The translations under genes and the position numbers were made by a program. Below are positions 48,002 to 58,857 of a stretch of 64,000 nucleotides of DNA, piece after piece (within the stretch, counting starts at the first letter, position 1; the number at the start of each line of letters is the position of its first letter). The stretch comes from Pseudophaeomoniella oleicola (lineage: Eukaryota > Ascomycota > Eurotiomycetes > Phaeomoniellales > Phaeomoniellaceae), in contig QWDQ01000002.1 of assembly GCA_003868215.1 (NCBI GenBank), forward strand, positions 682,001 to 746,000, read 5' to 3'. The notes under the pieces are model-generated. The model saw only the letters and a program-made list of their open reading frames with translations. It did not search any database and was not told the origin of the DNA.

Positions 48002-48509
48002 TCGATGGACTGACTTTCCTGACAAAGACGGAGAGAGACAGCAGCAGGCACATAAACGACGTCTGTAATGTTGCTGAGTTTAGCGCAACTTCTTATTCTT
48101 CATTGTACCATACAACAGTGTAGCTTCGTACCTCATCCAGATCATGGAACTTACGTATAGAAGTACCCAAGTACCTAGATTAGTTGCGAGAGTTGTGATG
48201 GATGACTAGTCCTAGGTACTTAGGTACCGAGGTAGGGACCCAACGTGTCGTCCCATGCTTCAGATAAGTAGGAAGAAACTTTGCTTGTCAAAATTATTAT
48301 ATATCTTTGATACCATGATCTTTCTCATGTCAAAGTATCTTGCTCATGCTCTCCTCGAAAACATGTCGCTTCTATTTTCCTACCTAAAGGTCCTGATAAA
48401 CATTTGAGCAACCCCAAATTATAAAAATCCCGAAAACAACATCTCAACGACGAAGTCTCATATCTGTACAATATATATTATTATCATACTTTTTTGCCCT
48501 TTTTTTCAG
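48002..48509. other. Convergent 3' region
   Basis: 508 AT-rich bases between convergent genes, with a cluster of GTACC and CCTAGGTAC motifs at about 48164-48235. Confidence 0.45.
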
Positions 48510-49961
48510 TCAGAGAAATGCTCTACCTGGTCTTCTAGGACCTCCTTGTGAACTTATTGCAGCAACCGTCTCTTCTTGAGGCGCGTCTGTACCACTTGAA
48601 ATGGCTTCATGACTTCTTCCTTCCAGCCACTCTGCACTAACGATCTGATCTCTAGGGGGTTGGTCGGCGGTGGTAGTGAGGTTGACCCCGGAGGACCCTT
48701 GGGTAACATTCCCGTTCATCTGAGTTGACTGGACGGGTAGCGCAGATGTAGTGTTCGGCTCATCTGCAGCAGCAGAAACAGCTGAATTGGGTTCTTGAGA
48801 TTCCGTCGTGCTTGCAGCATTCCGTTTTTCGCGAGCCTGCCGTATGAGAGCCTTGAAGTCATCCTGATGGCTTCTGCTCCACTCGTTCTTGTCAAAGCCC
48901 TTCTCACCAACATTGGTAGTGTTTGAATTGCTGCCGTTACCGAACATATTCGGCCCTCCACTTCCAGGCGCATTACCGCCCTGAGTCCTCTCCCAAACGT
49001 CTAGTTCATGAAGCAATTCACGTTTCGAACGTGGGCGGCGCGAATCGCAGTTGGCGTTCCATAAATTCACCCATTCTGTATGCCGCCGTATTAAAAGGGG
49101 TTTAACGCCCCAGTCTGGTATGCCGAGATCTTTCAGCTTCTTGCGAAGATTCTTTTCGTTCAATAGATTGTAATTGATGGTCGGTAGGCGTTCCTCTGAA
49201 GTTGTCGGCATCGGTTTTTGGTTGGCGACCATGGAGACTACTGGAGTCCTTGATTTTGGCCTTTCAGGGGGAGGCGAGGGTGTAAAACTATCGAGACCGG
49301 TACATCGGTCAAGGTGAGAGAATACGGCTTCCTCCTTCATTCGTTTACTACAACCGGGACACGGGACAAGGCCATCACTTGGAGCCAAAACTGGTGCAAT
49401 CCTTGGTGACTGTCCTTCCTCGTAGCTACTCCCAGCTTCGCTGTCATCTATGACTTCGGATATTTGACTGAGTGACGGCTCTTGACCCTGACTGCTTCCG
49501 TTCACCCTTCGTGCCCTCGACCTGGTCGTACGGCCTGAGAATGACTCCCCGTTCGGCTCCGCTTCAGGATCTAGCTTCCTCCTTTTCGTGTGTCTTTCGC
49601 CATTGAGGCTATCATCTCGACTTGTCGTTTTCGTTAGTGTTTTCAACCCATCTAGTACACCTTGCCGGCCTGTCTTCCAGCCTTCAACCATTTCCTCTAT
49701 GGCCCAATTACGGCGCAAGCGCATCTCTTGATCCTGGGCGCGACATACGGGACACCTGCCATCGGCGCTGAGACACCTTCGGATACATAGGCTGCAAAAG
49801 GTATGGGAACAGGACGTGATCATTGGTGTGACAAAAAGGTCTTTGCAGACCCGACAGCGCAGAAGAGCATCGATACTACTGAGAGGTTGAAATACAGCAG
49901 CTGGTACGGTCGAAGGCAGCGTAGGATGTCCAAAGTCCGTTGGATCACTGACATCTGTCAT
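48510..49961 (-). CDS. rad18: Postreplication repair E3 ubiquitin ligase Rad18
   Basis: Single exon, 483 residues. A C3HC4 RING finger (about 35-75) reads CRVCKD, CSHTFCSLC, then CPVC. A Rad18-type UBZ4 zinc finger follows near residue 200 with CPGCSKRM and FSHLDRC. A SAP-type DNA-binding motif (about 265-310) shows LRKKLKDLGIPDWG and WVNLWNANCDS. With Rad6 it monoubiquitinates PCNA at stalled forks and so recruits translesion polymerases. The C-terminal 150 residues are disordered. The upstream region has two AGCGCGT copies and a CGCGAAA, like the rnr2 promoter. Confidence 0.92.
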   Translation of the reverse strand: MTDVSDPTDFGHPTLPSTVPAAVFQPLSSIDALLRCRVCKDLFVTPMITSCSHTFCSLCIRRCLSADGRCPVCRAQDQEMRLRRNWAIEEMVEGWKTGRQGVLDGLKTLTKTTSRDDSLNGERHTKRRKLDPEAEPNGESFSGRTTRSRARRVNGSSQGQEPSLSQISEVIDDSEAGSSYEEGQSPRIAPVLAPSDGLVPCPGCSKRMKEEAVFSHLDRCTGLDSFTPSPPPERPKSRTPVVSMVANQKPMPTTSEERLPTINYNLLNEKNLRKKLKDLGIPDWGVKPLLIRRHTEWVNLWNANCDSRRPRSKRELLHELDVWERTQGGNAPGSGGPNMFGNGSNSNTTNVGEKGFDKNEWSRSHQDDFKALIRQAREKRNAASTTESQEPNSAVSAAADEPNTTSALPVQSTQMNGNVTQGSSGVNLTTTADQPPRDQIVSAEWLEGRSHEAISSGTDAPQEETVAAISSQGGPRRPGRAFL

Positions 49962-51698
49962 TGTGGATAATGGAGCGAAAGAAGATGTATGAGAGCGAGT
50001 CTTCGCCGGGCATTATAGTTGATGATTGAGGGTAGAAAATGCTATCTCGAGCACATGTGCCCGGTAGGACTTGAAATGCGAATAGTACAAGTAAAACAGT
50101 TGCGGCATGAGATTCATTGATTGTTCGCGAAACATGCGTAAGCGGAGAAAGAGCGCGTTGATTAATTTCGTAGCGCGTCATGGAAATTTTTGGTTAAAGG
50201 GACGACCAAGCAGTCGATAACAGTAATATGGAATTAATTATCATCAAAGGTCGCTACTTGATCTGATTTACAGAGTCGACGATTCTTCGTCATCTGAGCC
50301 TCGGCATGCATCAGGTACAAGACACAAGAGCGTATATATTGCTTTCATCAGAGCAAAACTACAGCAGCCGGAAAACGACAGGAATCTTGCGATCGGCCAC
50401 TTTGAGGCACACTATGTGATCTGTGCATCGGAATGTCCTTCACCGTTGAGCCTCCGCAACTCACCAAGGAAACCGATATAAATGTCAAACGGAAAGCTTT
50501 GGAGTACTATGATACAAGCAGTCTGCAGCACCACGCATTGTAGGTATTCCTTCATTCAGTGCTAACGGATAGGACAGTTACTATCCCTTGATTCCGTTAA
50601 CGCCGCTCCCGAACGGTCGGTCGAATGTCCTAGCGAATGATGGTGGATACGATTGTCAGCGTCAGTAAAATGCATCTTCGGATGCCACAGTCATTCGAGT
50701 AAGCCAGTGTCAAGACATCGATGTCGAACAGCCAAGAGCCCCAACTGCCTTGACGGGGTTCGAAAGAAAGACGAAACATTGAAGTGGATTGCCTCGCTGT
50801 CTCTCACGATTCATGCTTCGACTTGTAATTCATCGCCTTCATGGACTGTTATGGCCAGAGTATGTATACTGGGTCATTGCATGCTGAGAAACTCCAATCC
50901 GAACACGGACAGCACCTCGAGTCAGGCTATCTCCTCAAGTTCTCTGGCCGGAGAGATAATATACCATACAGTGATGATAGCATTCAGTAGCTGTAGTGAT
51001 GACATACCCGTTTTGATGCATCACACAGACAAAGAACGATAATCACAGCGCAATGGAAGGAAAATAAAATACCTCACATTTTCTACAGTCGACAATGACG
51101 ATGACCTCACTTCCCGGGTGTTTGGTAATACTACATAGTAACTAGCATTAATAACTCAGGTAGTGAGCGGGAAGCAGCCAAATCAAAACAACTAAGAAAG
51201 AAAACTCACCTCAACTACTGATTACTAACTTATGTAACGTGTGTTAGCTGATCGCCTTCACTCTTGCTTCTCTTCTCTTTCTTGTTTGCCCTTATCGAAT
51301 CGTCTTTCTTTCACTTAAGTTACCCTTCTTGTCTCCCTAATCATATCCGTTAACTGTCACTGAAGTCTCGGCACAAAGTACATCCAATAACAGGTACAGC
51401 GATCCACCGTACCTGGTGTATTGAGCCTCTTCCGACTGATATCCCTATCAACGTCAATCACAAAATAAAACTTCCAAGGTCACTCACTAGTGTAGCGACT
51501 CTTTAGGCGACACGCTCACAACCTCTTAACTCGTTATCAATTGGCTCCAACTCATCGTCACGAGGGTTGATCACGCAGAATGTTGCAGTGACATGTGCTT
51601 ATCGTTCAACGCCCCAATTCGCTTATCCCCGCCTAAATATTTAGATCTCATGCATCGATTACCGTTAAGGCTGCCAAGAGTCTGAATGTACGTATACC
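49962..51698. other. Long divergent intergenic region, rad18 side with CGCG elements
   Basis: 1.7 kb between divergent genes. A 129-codon frame at 50653-51042 lacks an early ATG and recognisable protein. Some poly-CT occurs near 51260-51340. No other feature is visible. Confidence 0.45.
50126..50178. promoter_or_regulatory. CGCG-type MBF/SBF-like elements upstream of rad18
   Basis: CGCGAAA at 50126-50132 and AGCGCGT at 50152-50158 and 50172-50178, about 165 to 220 bases before the rad18 ATG. The same heptamer occurs three times upstream of rnr2. Function is inferred from similarity to yeast SCB/MCB and E2F cores. Confidence 0.4.
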
Positions 51699-54600
51699 AT
51701 GGCCGAAGGCCAGACAAAGACATCCCTCCAGCATACCGAGACACCTTCGTACTCGCCGTCCAACAAAGACGGTTCGTTGGTAGCATTACGGCCAGGATCG
51801 GCAGCCGCAAAATGTATGTTGCATTCCACGCCATGCACCCGGCGGGTCTGCCGTGCCTCCGCGTGCGCAAGGCGCATCCTTCGCATCCTGCAATCCGCAT
51901 CCGGTAGAGTGAGCTGACATTTCACCCCTACAACAGCCTCAACCTCGACTTCTAAAGAATTTGGTCCTAAGAGACTCTTGGGACGAACCTTTTCAAAAGA
52001 TCCAGCGCCTTCGCCAAAAAGCGCACAAGATGCACCACAAGCGCCCTTTGATCCTTTGTCGCGGGTAGGTTACTATGACCGATTTGTGGTTTCGGTCTTG
52101 ACTGACTCTGGCTGTCTTGGTCTTGTTCCACAGCGTATTCTTGAGAGAACGGATACTCAGAACATGACTTCAGAAAGCCCCGTGGCATCATCGCCGCCAA
52201 ATGGCACTCCCGGTGCTTCCGAAGACCTCTCAGGCAACACCCTCGTCAACAGCCCAACTGTCACCTCGTTAGGCAGGACAGATAGCCTTGGGAAAACCGG
52301 ATCAGCGCAGAAAGACAAGAAGTATGTCGAGGTTATAACACTTGTGCCCTATGAACATCGCCAAGTGGGCTTGCAACCCTACAGCGGCGCTTCAATCCCC
52401 GACCCCTCAGATGCGACCAATTCCCCTGCTGACTGTGTTATCGTTCCAGAAAAGGTGTCTCGTTCCTCAGTCGCATAATCGGAGCCAAGAAGAAAGATGC
52501 ATTTCCCGACATAGACGACAGCGTCTCAGAGAACTCTGAGGCTCGTCCAACAGGGGTGGAAGCGGAGGTATTTTCGCAACCCATCGGATTCGTCCCCCGC
52601 TTTCCACCCCCACCTCGATACATAAAAGTACGCTCCCAGAACACCACCTCGAGGGAATTCGAACGTGTCTTCCTTGCCCAGATACTTGATGAAGGTAATG
52701 CACTGAAGAGGAGAAAATCGATAGACTCCAGGGCTAGTCATGTCACGTCCTCCACTGCTACTTCGCAGACCGGTAATACGCATGCAATTTGGGCTATGGA
52801 ATTCTCAAAAGATGGTAAATACCTTGCAGCCGCTGGGCAGGATAAAACAGTTCGGGTGTGGTCGGTAATCTCTACACATGACGATCGCCAAGCACACGAA
52901 AAGCAAGAAGAGAATAAGACGGAAGACAGCCAAACAAGATTGAACGCCCCCGTCTTCAAGAAAGAACCACTGCAAGAGTACGTTGGCCACGAATCGAGTG
53001 TCCTTGACGTCAATTGGAGCAAGAATAACTTCCTTCTTTCCTCGTCAATGGATAAGACTGTACGCTTATGGCACGTCACTAGAAATGAGTGCCTTTTTAT
53101 GTTCAAACACAACGATTTTGTAACATCGATACAATTTCACCCCCGCGACGATCGATTCTTCCTGGCTGGATCCTTGGATTCTACACTTCGGCTCTGGAGC
53201 ATCCCCGATAAACACGTTACATTCAGTGCGAAAGTGCAAAACATGGTCACCGCTGTAGCCTTTACTCCCGATGGAAGATACGCAATCGCTGGTTGCTATG
53301 ATGGGATTTGTTTGATCTACGAGACAGAGAATCTGAGGATCCATGCCCAGATCCACGTCCGGTCCGCTCGTGGGAAGAATGCCAAAGGGAGCAAAATCAC
53401 AGGCATTGAGACGATAACCCTGCCTAAGGACGACCCGAACGGTGAAGTCAAAATGCTTATCACTAGCAATGACTCCCGAGTTCGACTGTACAACTTTAGA
53501 GATCGCCAACTAGAGCTCAAGTTCCGTGGCAACGAAAATACGTGCAGTCAGATACATGCAACTTTCAGCGACGACGGTCGGTATGTAATTTGTGGGAGTG
53601 AAGATCGAAAAGTCTACATCTGGCCTACTGCGCCAGTCGAGAAGGATTTGGAAAAGCGGCCACTGCACGTATTTGAGGCACACTCAGCCATAGTAACTAA
53701 TGCAATTCTTGCACCGACGAGGACGAGGATGTTGCTGGGCCAATCCGGGGATCCCATATATGATCTCGTCAACCCGCCCCCAGTCACGCTCGTTGATCCT
53801 ACGGAAGACTCGACCGATTCGAAGGCCGCGACTGAAAGCGGTAGATCTACCCGGAGCCATCCAGATTCCGATTCGAAAATGTCGGAGAAGCCTAAGAGGC
53901 CAGAAGAGGCTCATCGCGATGGCAACATCATTGTCACAGCGGATTATACTGGTGCGATTCGTGTCTTCAGACAGGATAATGCGTATGAAAAGAGGCAACA
54001 AATGTCCTGGGACTCACAATCAACTTTCTCCAAGAAAATTCTAGGAAGGAGTGCGTCTGTTGCAACACGCGCCTCGAGGACGTCAGTGACATCCTCGCGG
54101 CATAGGAACTCCATCTCGAGAAGCTCCAATATTCTATCGAAGACCAATCCTACTAATGATCGGATCTTGAATTGGAGAAGTACAGTCACAGGCGATGACA
54201 CGGCCAGTCGAGAAACTCTACGAAGTCGTCGGAGTGAAAATGGACCGACTAGGAGTATCTCACCGAGGAAGTCTATCAATGGCGGTGTAGCCAATGAACG
54301 TTCCTCGCCTCGGGGTGAGGGTGAAAGGACGCCGTCCATTGTCGCCCACCCAGCTCCGGATGCTCCTCAGGAAAGCTCTGTGGATGTTCAGGCACAAGAT
54401 CAATCCCACTTGTCCCCGGAGCGTGCACTGCCTGTTGATAAACAGGATCCTCTCCTGTTGATCGGTGATGAGTCAATGCGGTTCTACGACACGGCAACTT
54501 ATGAGAAGATGGCCCGCCGCAAACCGCGGTCACCCGATCTGCTCAATGTAGATGACAATCCATTGGATCGCAAGGAGAGCGTGGTCAGTCAATTGAGCAG

Positions 54601-54778
54601 TGAGCTTAGCAGCGTTCGGGCCGAATCTGCCGATGATAGTGTAGGCGACGAAGAAGTGTGCAAGATCTGTTCAGGTCGAGAGTTCAGAATAGCGCTTCAA
54701 AGGCCGCCGAGAAAGGATGGACGAAGTAGTCCGGTGAAGAAGTTGATTTGTTCCAATTGCGGAGCAGCTGTATCATAG
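51699..54778 (+). CDS. WD40 repeat protein, Dgr2/WDR44-like
   Basis: Four exons, 51699-51813, 51937-52064, 52134-52321 and 52450-54778, give 919 residues. The intron 52322-52449 (GTATGT donor) restores KDKKKGVSFLSRIIGAKKK, a motif I associate with this fungal family. The 69-base intron 52065-52133 is in frame and stop-free, so it may also be retained. At least six WD repeats are visible (about 310-640), including IWAMEFSKDGKYLAAAGQD, SSVLDVNWSKNNFLLSSSMD and VTSIQFHPRDDRFFLAGSLD. A Ser-rich basic region follows. The C-terminus has two CxxC pairs, CKIC and CSNC, which may form a small zinc ribbon. Relatives are yeast Dgr2 and animal WDR44 (a Rab11 binder); the fungal role is unclear. Confidence 0.85.
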
Positions 54779-55275
54779 TATGATCACCCACTCGCGTGTT
54801 GGATTCGGGGTCATGGTTGCGGCATATGTGAATATGTATCACTGTCGCGACAAAGTCTGTAAGATAGGAATGGATGAGGTTCGTAGCGCACGAGCAAATA
54901 TGGAAACGCACGTCTTGACGAGGAACATTTTCTTGGAAATCATTGGATAGAACCCAGAAATAGAGCCGTATCGCCTACGCTGTTCATAAAGCGTTGGAGA
55001 ATGTCTGGGGATGCTGCTTGAGGTAGGAGGTAGCCTCGATAGGGAACGTTACCTTAGCTTTCCTTGTGGAGAAATTCACTCCGCGGGAAGCTCCAGCGAA
55101 CGTAGTAGACGATGTGATCAGCACGATGAGCCCTCTCCCATTCTCACCGCGATCAAGTCTCGAATGGTTGAGCTCAGCACCTGAATTGCGGCTCATATGA
55201 CCTTGACAGCTCTCCACGAGCTTCACTCGTGTTCTCGAGAGGTAGCTAGCCGCCGCCGTTGCATCGGTCTCTGCA
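54779..55275. other. Intergenic, 497 bases
   Basis: 3' flank of the WD40 gene and promoter of imp1. No gene or repeat seen. Confidence 0.4.
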
Positions 55276-56123
55276 ATGGGACTCGTCGACTCTCAGTTCT
55301 ACAGGATCTCCCTGACTTTTTTCAGCGGATGGGCCTGGATACATATCATCAATGAGCACATTGCTACGCACACGGTGAGCGCCTTCTGGAAAATCTACTA
55401 TCGTCCCCATTATGCGAGAACCAAGCAGCCGTCTAGATCTGGCATTTGCTTGAGTCTCGGAGTCTACGAAGCTGTTGGGTCCCAATCTCAACGTTTACAT
55501 TTTCCATATGAGATTTCTCTGTCTATCAACTAACGCGATTGTCAATGTTCTAGCAAACCTCAGGTCCTTCGATGTATCCAAGCCTCCCGGCTACCTATTC
55601 ACATGCCGTCATAAAATGCACGAAACGACTCGGCCGCGATGTGGAGATCGGAGATGTCGTTGTAGCAAAGCATCCATGGTTTGTCAATCAGAGTATTGGG
55701 AAACGAGTTCTAGGCATGCCTGGTGACTATGTCATACTTGACCCGCCGAGCTCAAACCATGCCAATGTCGAAGGCATGGGCCTCGCTTCCAATGGACTTA
55801 TCGGGCAGGAGACAAAAGGGATGATGGTTCAGGTACCCGAAGGTCATTGCTGGCTGGGCGGAGATAATCTACCTTGGAGTAGAGATTCGAGACACTATGG
55901 ACCTGTGCCTTTGGGCTTGATCATGGGACAGGTCATCGGAGTCTGGAATTGGAGATGGACACCTCCGTTTGGTACCTTCAAGAAAATCACAAATACATTG
56001 GAGCCCGTCGAGTGGGAAGAGGACGCAGATGCGCCGACCGCGCCAGGACAATTTGAAGTGGGGCTACAGAAGAAGGAGAAGGAGACAGTGGCTCAGAAAG
56101 CCATCGAGCGTGTCAAAAAGTGA
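55276..56123 (+). CDS. imp1: Mitochondrial inner membrane protease subunit 1 (IMP1)
   Basis: Two exons, 55276-55374 and 55554-56123, give 222 residues. The intron 55375-55553 has GTGAGC donor and CAACTAAC branch site and joins HIINEHIATHT to QTSGPSMYPSLPAT. The N-terminal helix WAWIHIINEH is the membrane anchor. The serine of SGPSMYP and the lysine of GKRVLGMPGD form the Ser-Lys dyad of S26 signal peptidases. GDNLPWSRDSRHYGPVP and GLIMGQVIG complete the family motifs. IMP1 cleaves sorting signals of proteins in the intermembrane space, such as Cox2 and cytochrome b2 in yeast. The C-terminal charged extension of about 50 residues is longer than in yeast. Confidence 0.9.
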
Positions 56124-57086
56124 AACAAAGTGACTGGCGGTTCATAGCCGCCAGAGATGATCCTCCATCCTCGGCGCACCACCTAGCGATTGCGTTCTCA
56201 CGCGTCTTTCCGCATGGACACAGTCATATCAGCAGCAGTATATATGCTCTGGGAAATTGATCGCGAGTCTACTTTTGATGCTGACTTAGGTCAGGTCCTG
56301 TCCACGACAAAGCACAGATCGTGTATGGCAGATGGATGGCTCTGGTGAGACAAGAGAAACGTATGATGCACGTCAATAAGGCATGTCAAGTCTTGCGTCT
56401 CAGAGAAAGCAATCTCGGCTCGTTGCGTGCCTTCTGATCATCGGCATCGAGAATGGACTTAAACAAATACAAGACTCCAACTGCCCGGTAATATACGACC
56501 GAACTCTCATATGAGAGACTATAGTGATACTGAAGTATTTCTCCCATGTCAGATACTATCCAGACACTCAAGTCCTGGATAGTATGAGGCAGGGACGCTC
56601 CTCCAGTCGATGCTGGATAAACGGAGCTGTATTACTCTTGCTTCCCTGTCCACACTTGTTCATCCTGATGATAGGTTGACGATGACAAGCTCTAGCATAG
56701 ATAGAAGCATTCTTGTAGAAGATCCTGCATTGGAATCTCGTTTGGGCATCTGCGGGATGCTCTGACCACAATAAATATCAATTAAACAAACAAAGTCATA
56801 AGCTTCTACAGAGTCAATTTGCTCCAATAAGAACTGCAAAGCAAAAGGACATTTTGACATAAGAAATGGCGACAATTCGTATTCTGATGAACGTGTATCT
56901 CGAGAATGAAAATTGGAAAATTCGTGGTTTAAGTCGTTCAATAATTTACTTGGAGAAGATGTGCCATGATTTTGGCGCTAGCGGAATCCGACTCGGGGAA
57001 ACCATGAAGCTCCTGTCGTCGATACTGAAACTTTTTTGATCTATGAGATCGTGTATCGTATGCCATTAATACAACGTCCAGCCAAA
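56124..57086. other. Intergenic, 960 bases
   Basis: An ACGCGT occurs near 56199 but lies in a 3' flank. No gene, RNA or long repeat is visible. Confidence 0.4.
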
Positions 57087-58403
57087 ATGGCAACGGTCAA
57101 GGCTCCCTCACGGCAGACTCTGCACATCCTCCGGACATTGTCCAACTCACAGGCAGGATGTGGTGTTCCGGCATCACGACGGCCCTTCAGTGTCTCCGTC
57201 ATTGCGCAACAAGAAGCTCAGGTCCAGACGACACAACGGCATGCTTTCTACAAAGCGCCAGATCCCGAAACGGTCTTCAGTCCCCGTTTAGAAAGACGGT
57301 TGATGAGAGCGAAGAAGTTTCCAATTGGGTCTCGAAGACGGCGTATGGCGCTGGCTGATTCGAGCGATATTCCATTCGAGCAGTTACCATTTCAGTGCTT
57401 TCAAGAAGCACGAAAAGTTATTCTCGCGGACAGAGAACAAAAATTAAAGGATATCGATACCATGAGACAGAGGATCTCCCGGGCCAAAGCTCAAGAAGCT
57501 TCTGATCCTGCCGCAGAACAGAGAAAGCAAGTCAAGATACGCAGTATGCAGCAGAATTTGGAGCAGCTGAAGATTTATGCGGACATCAATGACCCGCTGG
57601 TCAAAAAGCGCTTCGAAGACGGTCAAGGTAAGAAAAGTACAGAATCATGTGTAAGAATCCTTATTGACAATTGGCTAGGTGACATGAATAAACCCATCTA
57701 CCGATTCCTTGCGGACCGCAAATGGCGCGAATACCGCCGCAAAATCCTCGTACAGCGCATAACACAAATGACCGTTGTGCCAGACATCGTCCCCCACCTC
57801 GATCCCATCCTCGATGTTCGCCTGTTCTTCTCGTCAAGAGACATCCCTCCGGGTAACATCGTGCCATCTACTCAATCGGAACCAGCACCCCGTCTTTCAA
57901 TCCAGCAGTTCACACCAGGCGAGCAGCTGTATACCATTGCCGTCATTGACCCCGACGTCCCCAACCCCGAGATCGACGGCTACGGCTACCGTTGCCATTT
58001 CCTCGCCTCCAACATCCCCATCACCCCGACCTCCACCATCGCCGACCTCTCCAAACTCTCCCCAGACACCCAACTCCTCCTCCCCTGGCTCGCCCCCTTC
58101 TCCCAAAAGGGAATCCCGTACCAACGCTTCGCAACTCTGATTTTCGCCCAAAAGGACAACAAACCGCTCGACGCCGCTACACTAAAAGCGACCGTCGAAC
58201 GCCCAGGTTTCAACATGCGAAGCTTCGCGGACAGACAACGCTTGAAGCCCGTCGGCGCCCACCTGTTCCGCAGCATCTGGGACGACGGCACAAAGGCCGT
58301 CATGGAACGAGCAGGGTTCAGGGACGAGGCTGATCTGGAGTTTAAGAGGAAGAAGATCGAACCGTTGCCTTATAAGAGGAGGAACCCACCGACCATGAGA
58401 TGA
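57087..58403 (+). CDS. Mitochondrial large ribosomal subunit protein mL38 (MRPL35, PEBP-like)
   Basis: Two exons, 57087-57627 and 57679-58403, give 421 residues. The 51-base intron 57628-57678 (GTAAGA donor, CTAG acceptor) is in frame and without stops, so the gene also reads through as one exon. Splicing restores EDGQGDMNKPIYRFLADRKW. The basic N-terminus (APSRQTLHILRTLS, then RRPFSVSV) suits a mitochondrial presequence. A coiled, charged middle precedes the phosphatidylethanolamine-binding-like fold: LYTIAVIDPDVPNPE, YRCHFLASNIP and GIPYQRFATLIFAQ. mL38 is a structural mitoribosome protein. An in-frame ATG 27 bases upstream (57060) could be the start instead. Confidence 0.88.
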   Translation: MATVKAPSRQTLHILRTLSNSQAGCGVPASRRPFSVSVIAQQEAQVQTTQRHAFYKAPDPETVFSPRLERRLMRAKKFPIGSRRRRMALADSSDIPFEQLPFQCFQEARKVILADREQKLKDIDTMRQRISRAKAQEASDPAAEQRKQVKIRSMQQNLEQLKIYADINDPLVKKRFEDGQGKKSTESCVRILIDNWLGDMNKPIYRFLADRKWREYRRKILVQRITQMTVVPDIVPHLDPILDVRLFFSSRDIPPGNIVPSTQSEPAPRLSIQQFTPGEQLYTIAVIDPDVPNPEIDGYGYRCHFLASNIPITPTSTIADLSKLSPDTQLLLPWLAPFSQKGIPYQRFATLIFAQKDNKPLDAATLKATVERPGFNMRSFADRQRLKPVGAHLFRSIWDDGTKAVMERAGFRDEADLEFKRKKIEPLPYKRRNPPTMR

Positions 58404-58857
58404 GGGAATCTAATAAGAATCATCTTGGATCAGCAAGGCTTCGATCGAAAGTGGAAAAAAACCATTCATCTCTGGTGTACGTGTGTACCCACCCGTGTAC
58501 ATGTTAAAACATACAGATTCTGTAATATATATCAATATCAATATCAATATCAATAGCAAAGCATACTCCATCCTCACAACATCTTTCAACTTGAGTTGCA
58601 GACGTAGGAGAAAATGATTTAAGAAGAGAGAGGAATATAGGCCTATTGATTACTGATACTCAAAGAGTTATAGGATCTAGTTTGTGTACCTTGGGTGATT
58701 ACTACAATTATATGTATCTCGAAAAAGTAGTGGTGATAGATGGTAGTAGTGGTACATGAATTCTTCCCCCTTTTTCGCTGTTTTTTTCTAGCATCCGCGG
58801 AATCAGTAACAAGGGCTTTAACCTCCTCCTCGGTCCATTAGAACCAAAATCAATCAA
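58404..58857. other. Convergent 3' region with ATCAAT repeats
   Basis: AT-rich spacer with four tandem ATCAAT units at about 58529-58554. Confidence 0.5.

Noticed and set aside
50653-51042. 129-codon frame between rad18 and the WD40 gene
   Set aside because: Begins at TTG, the first ATG is late, and the composition is not protein-like.
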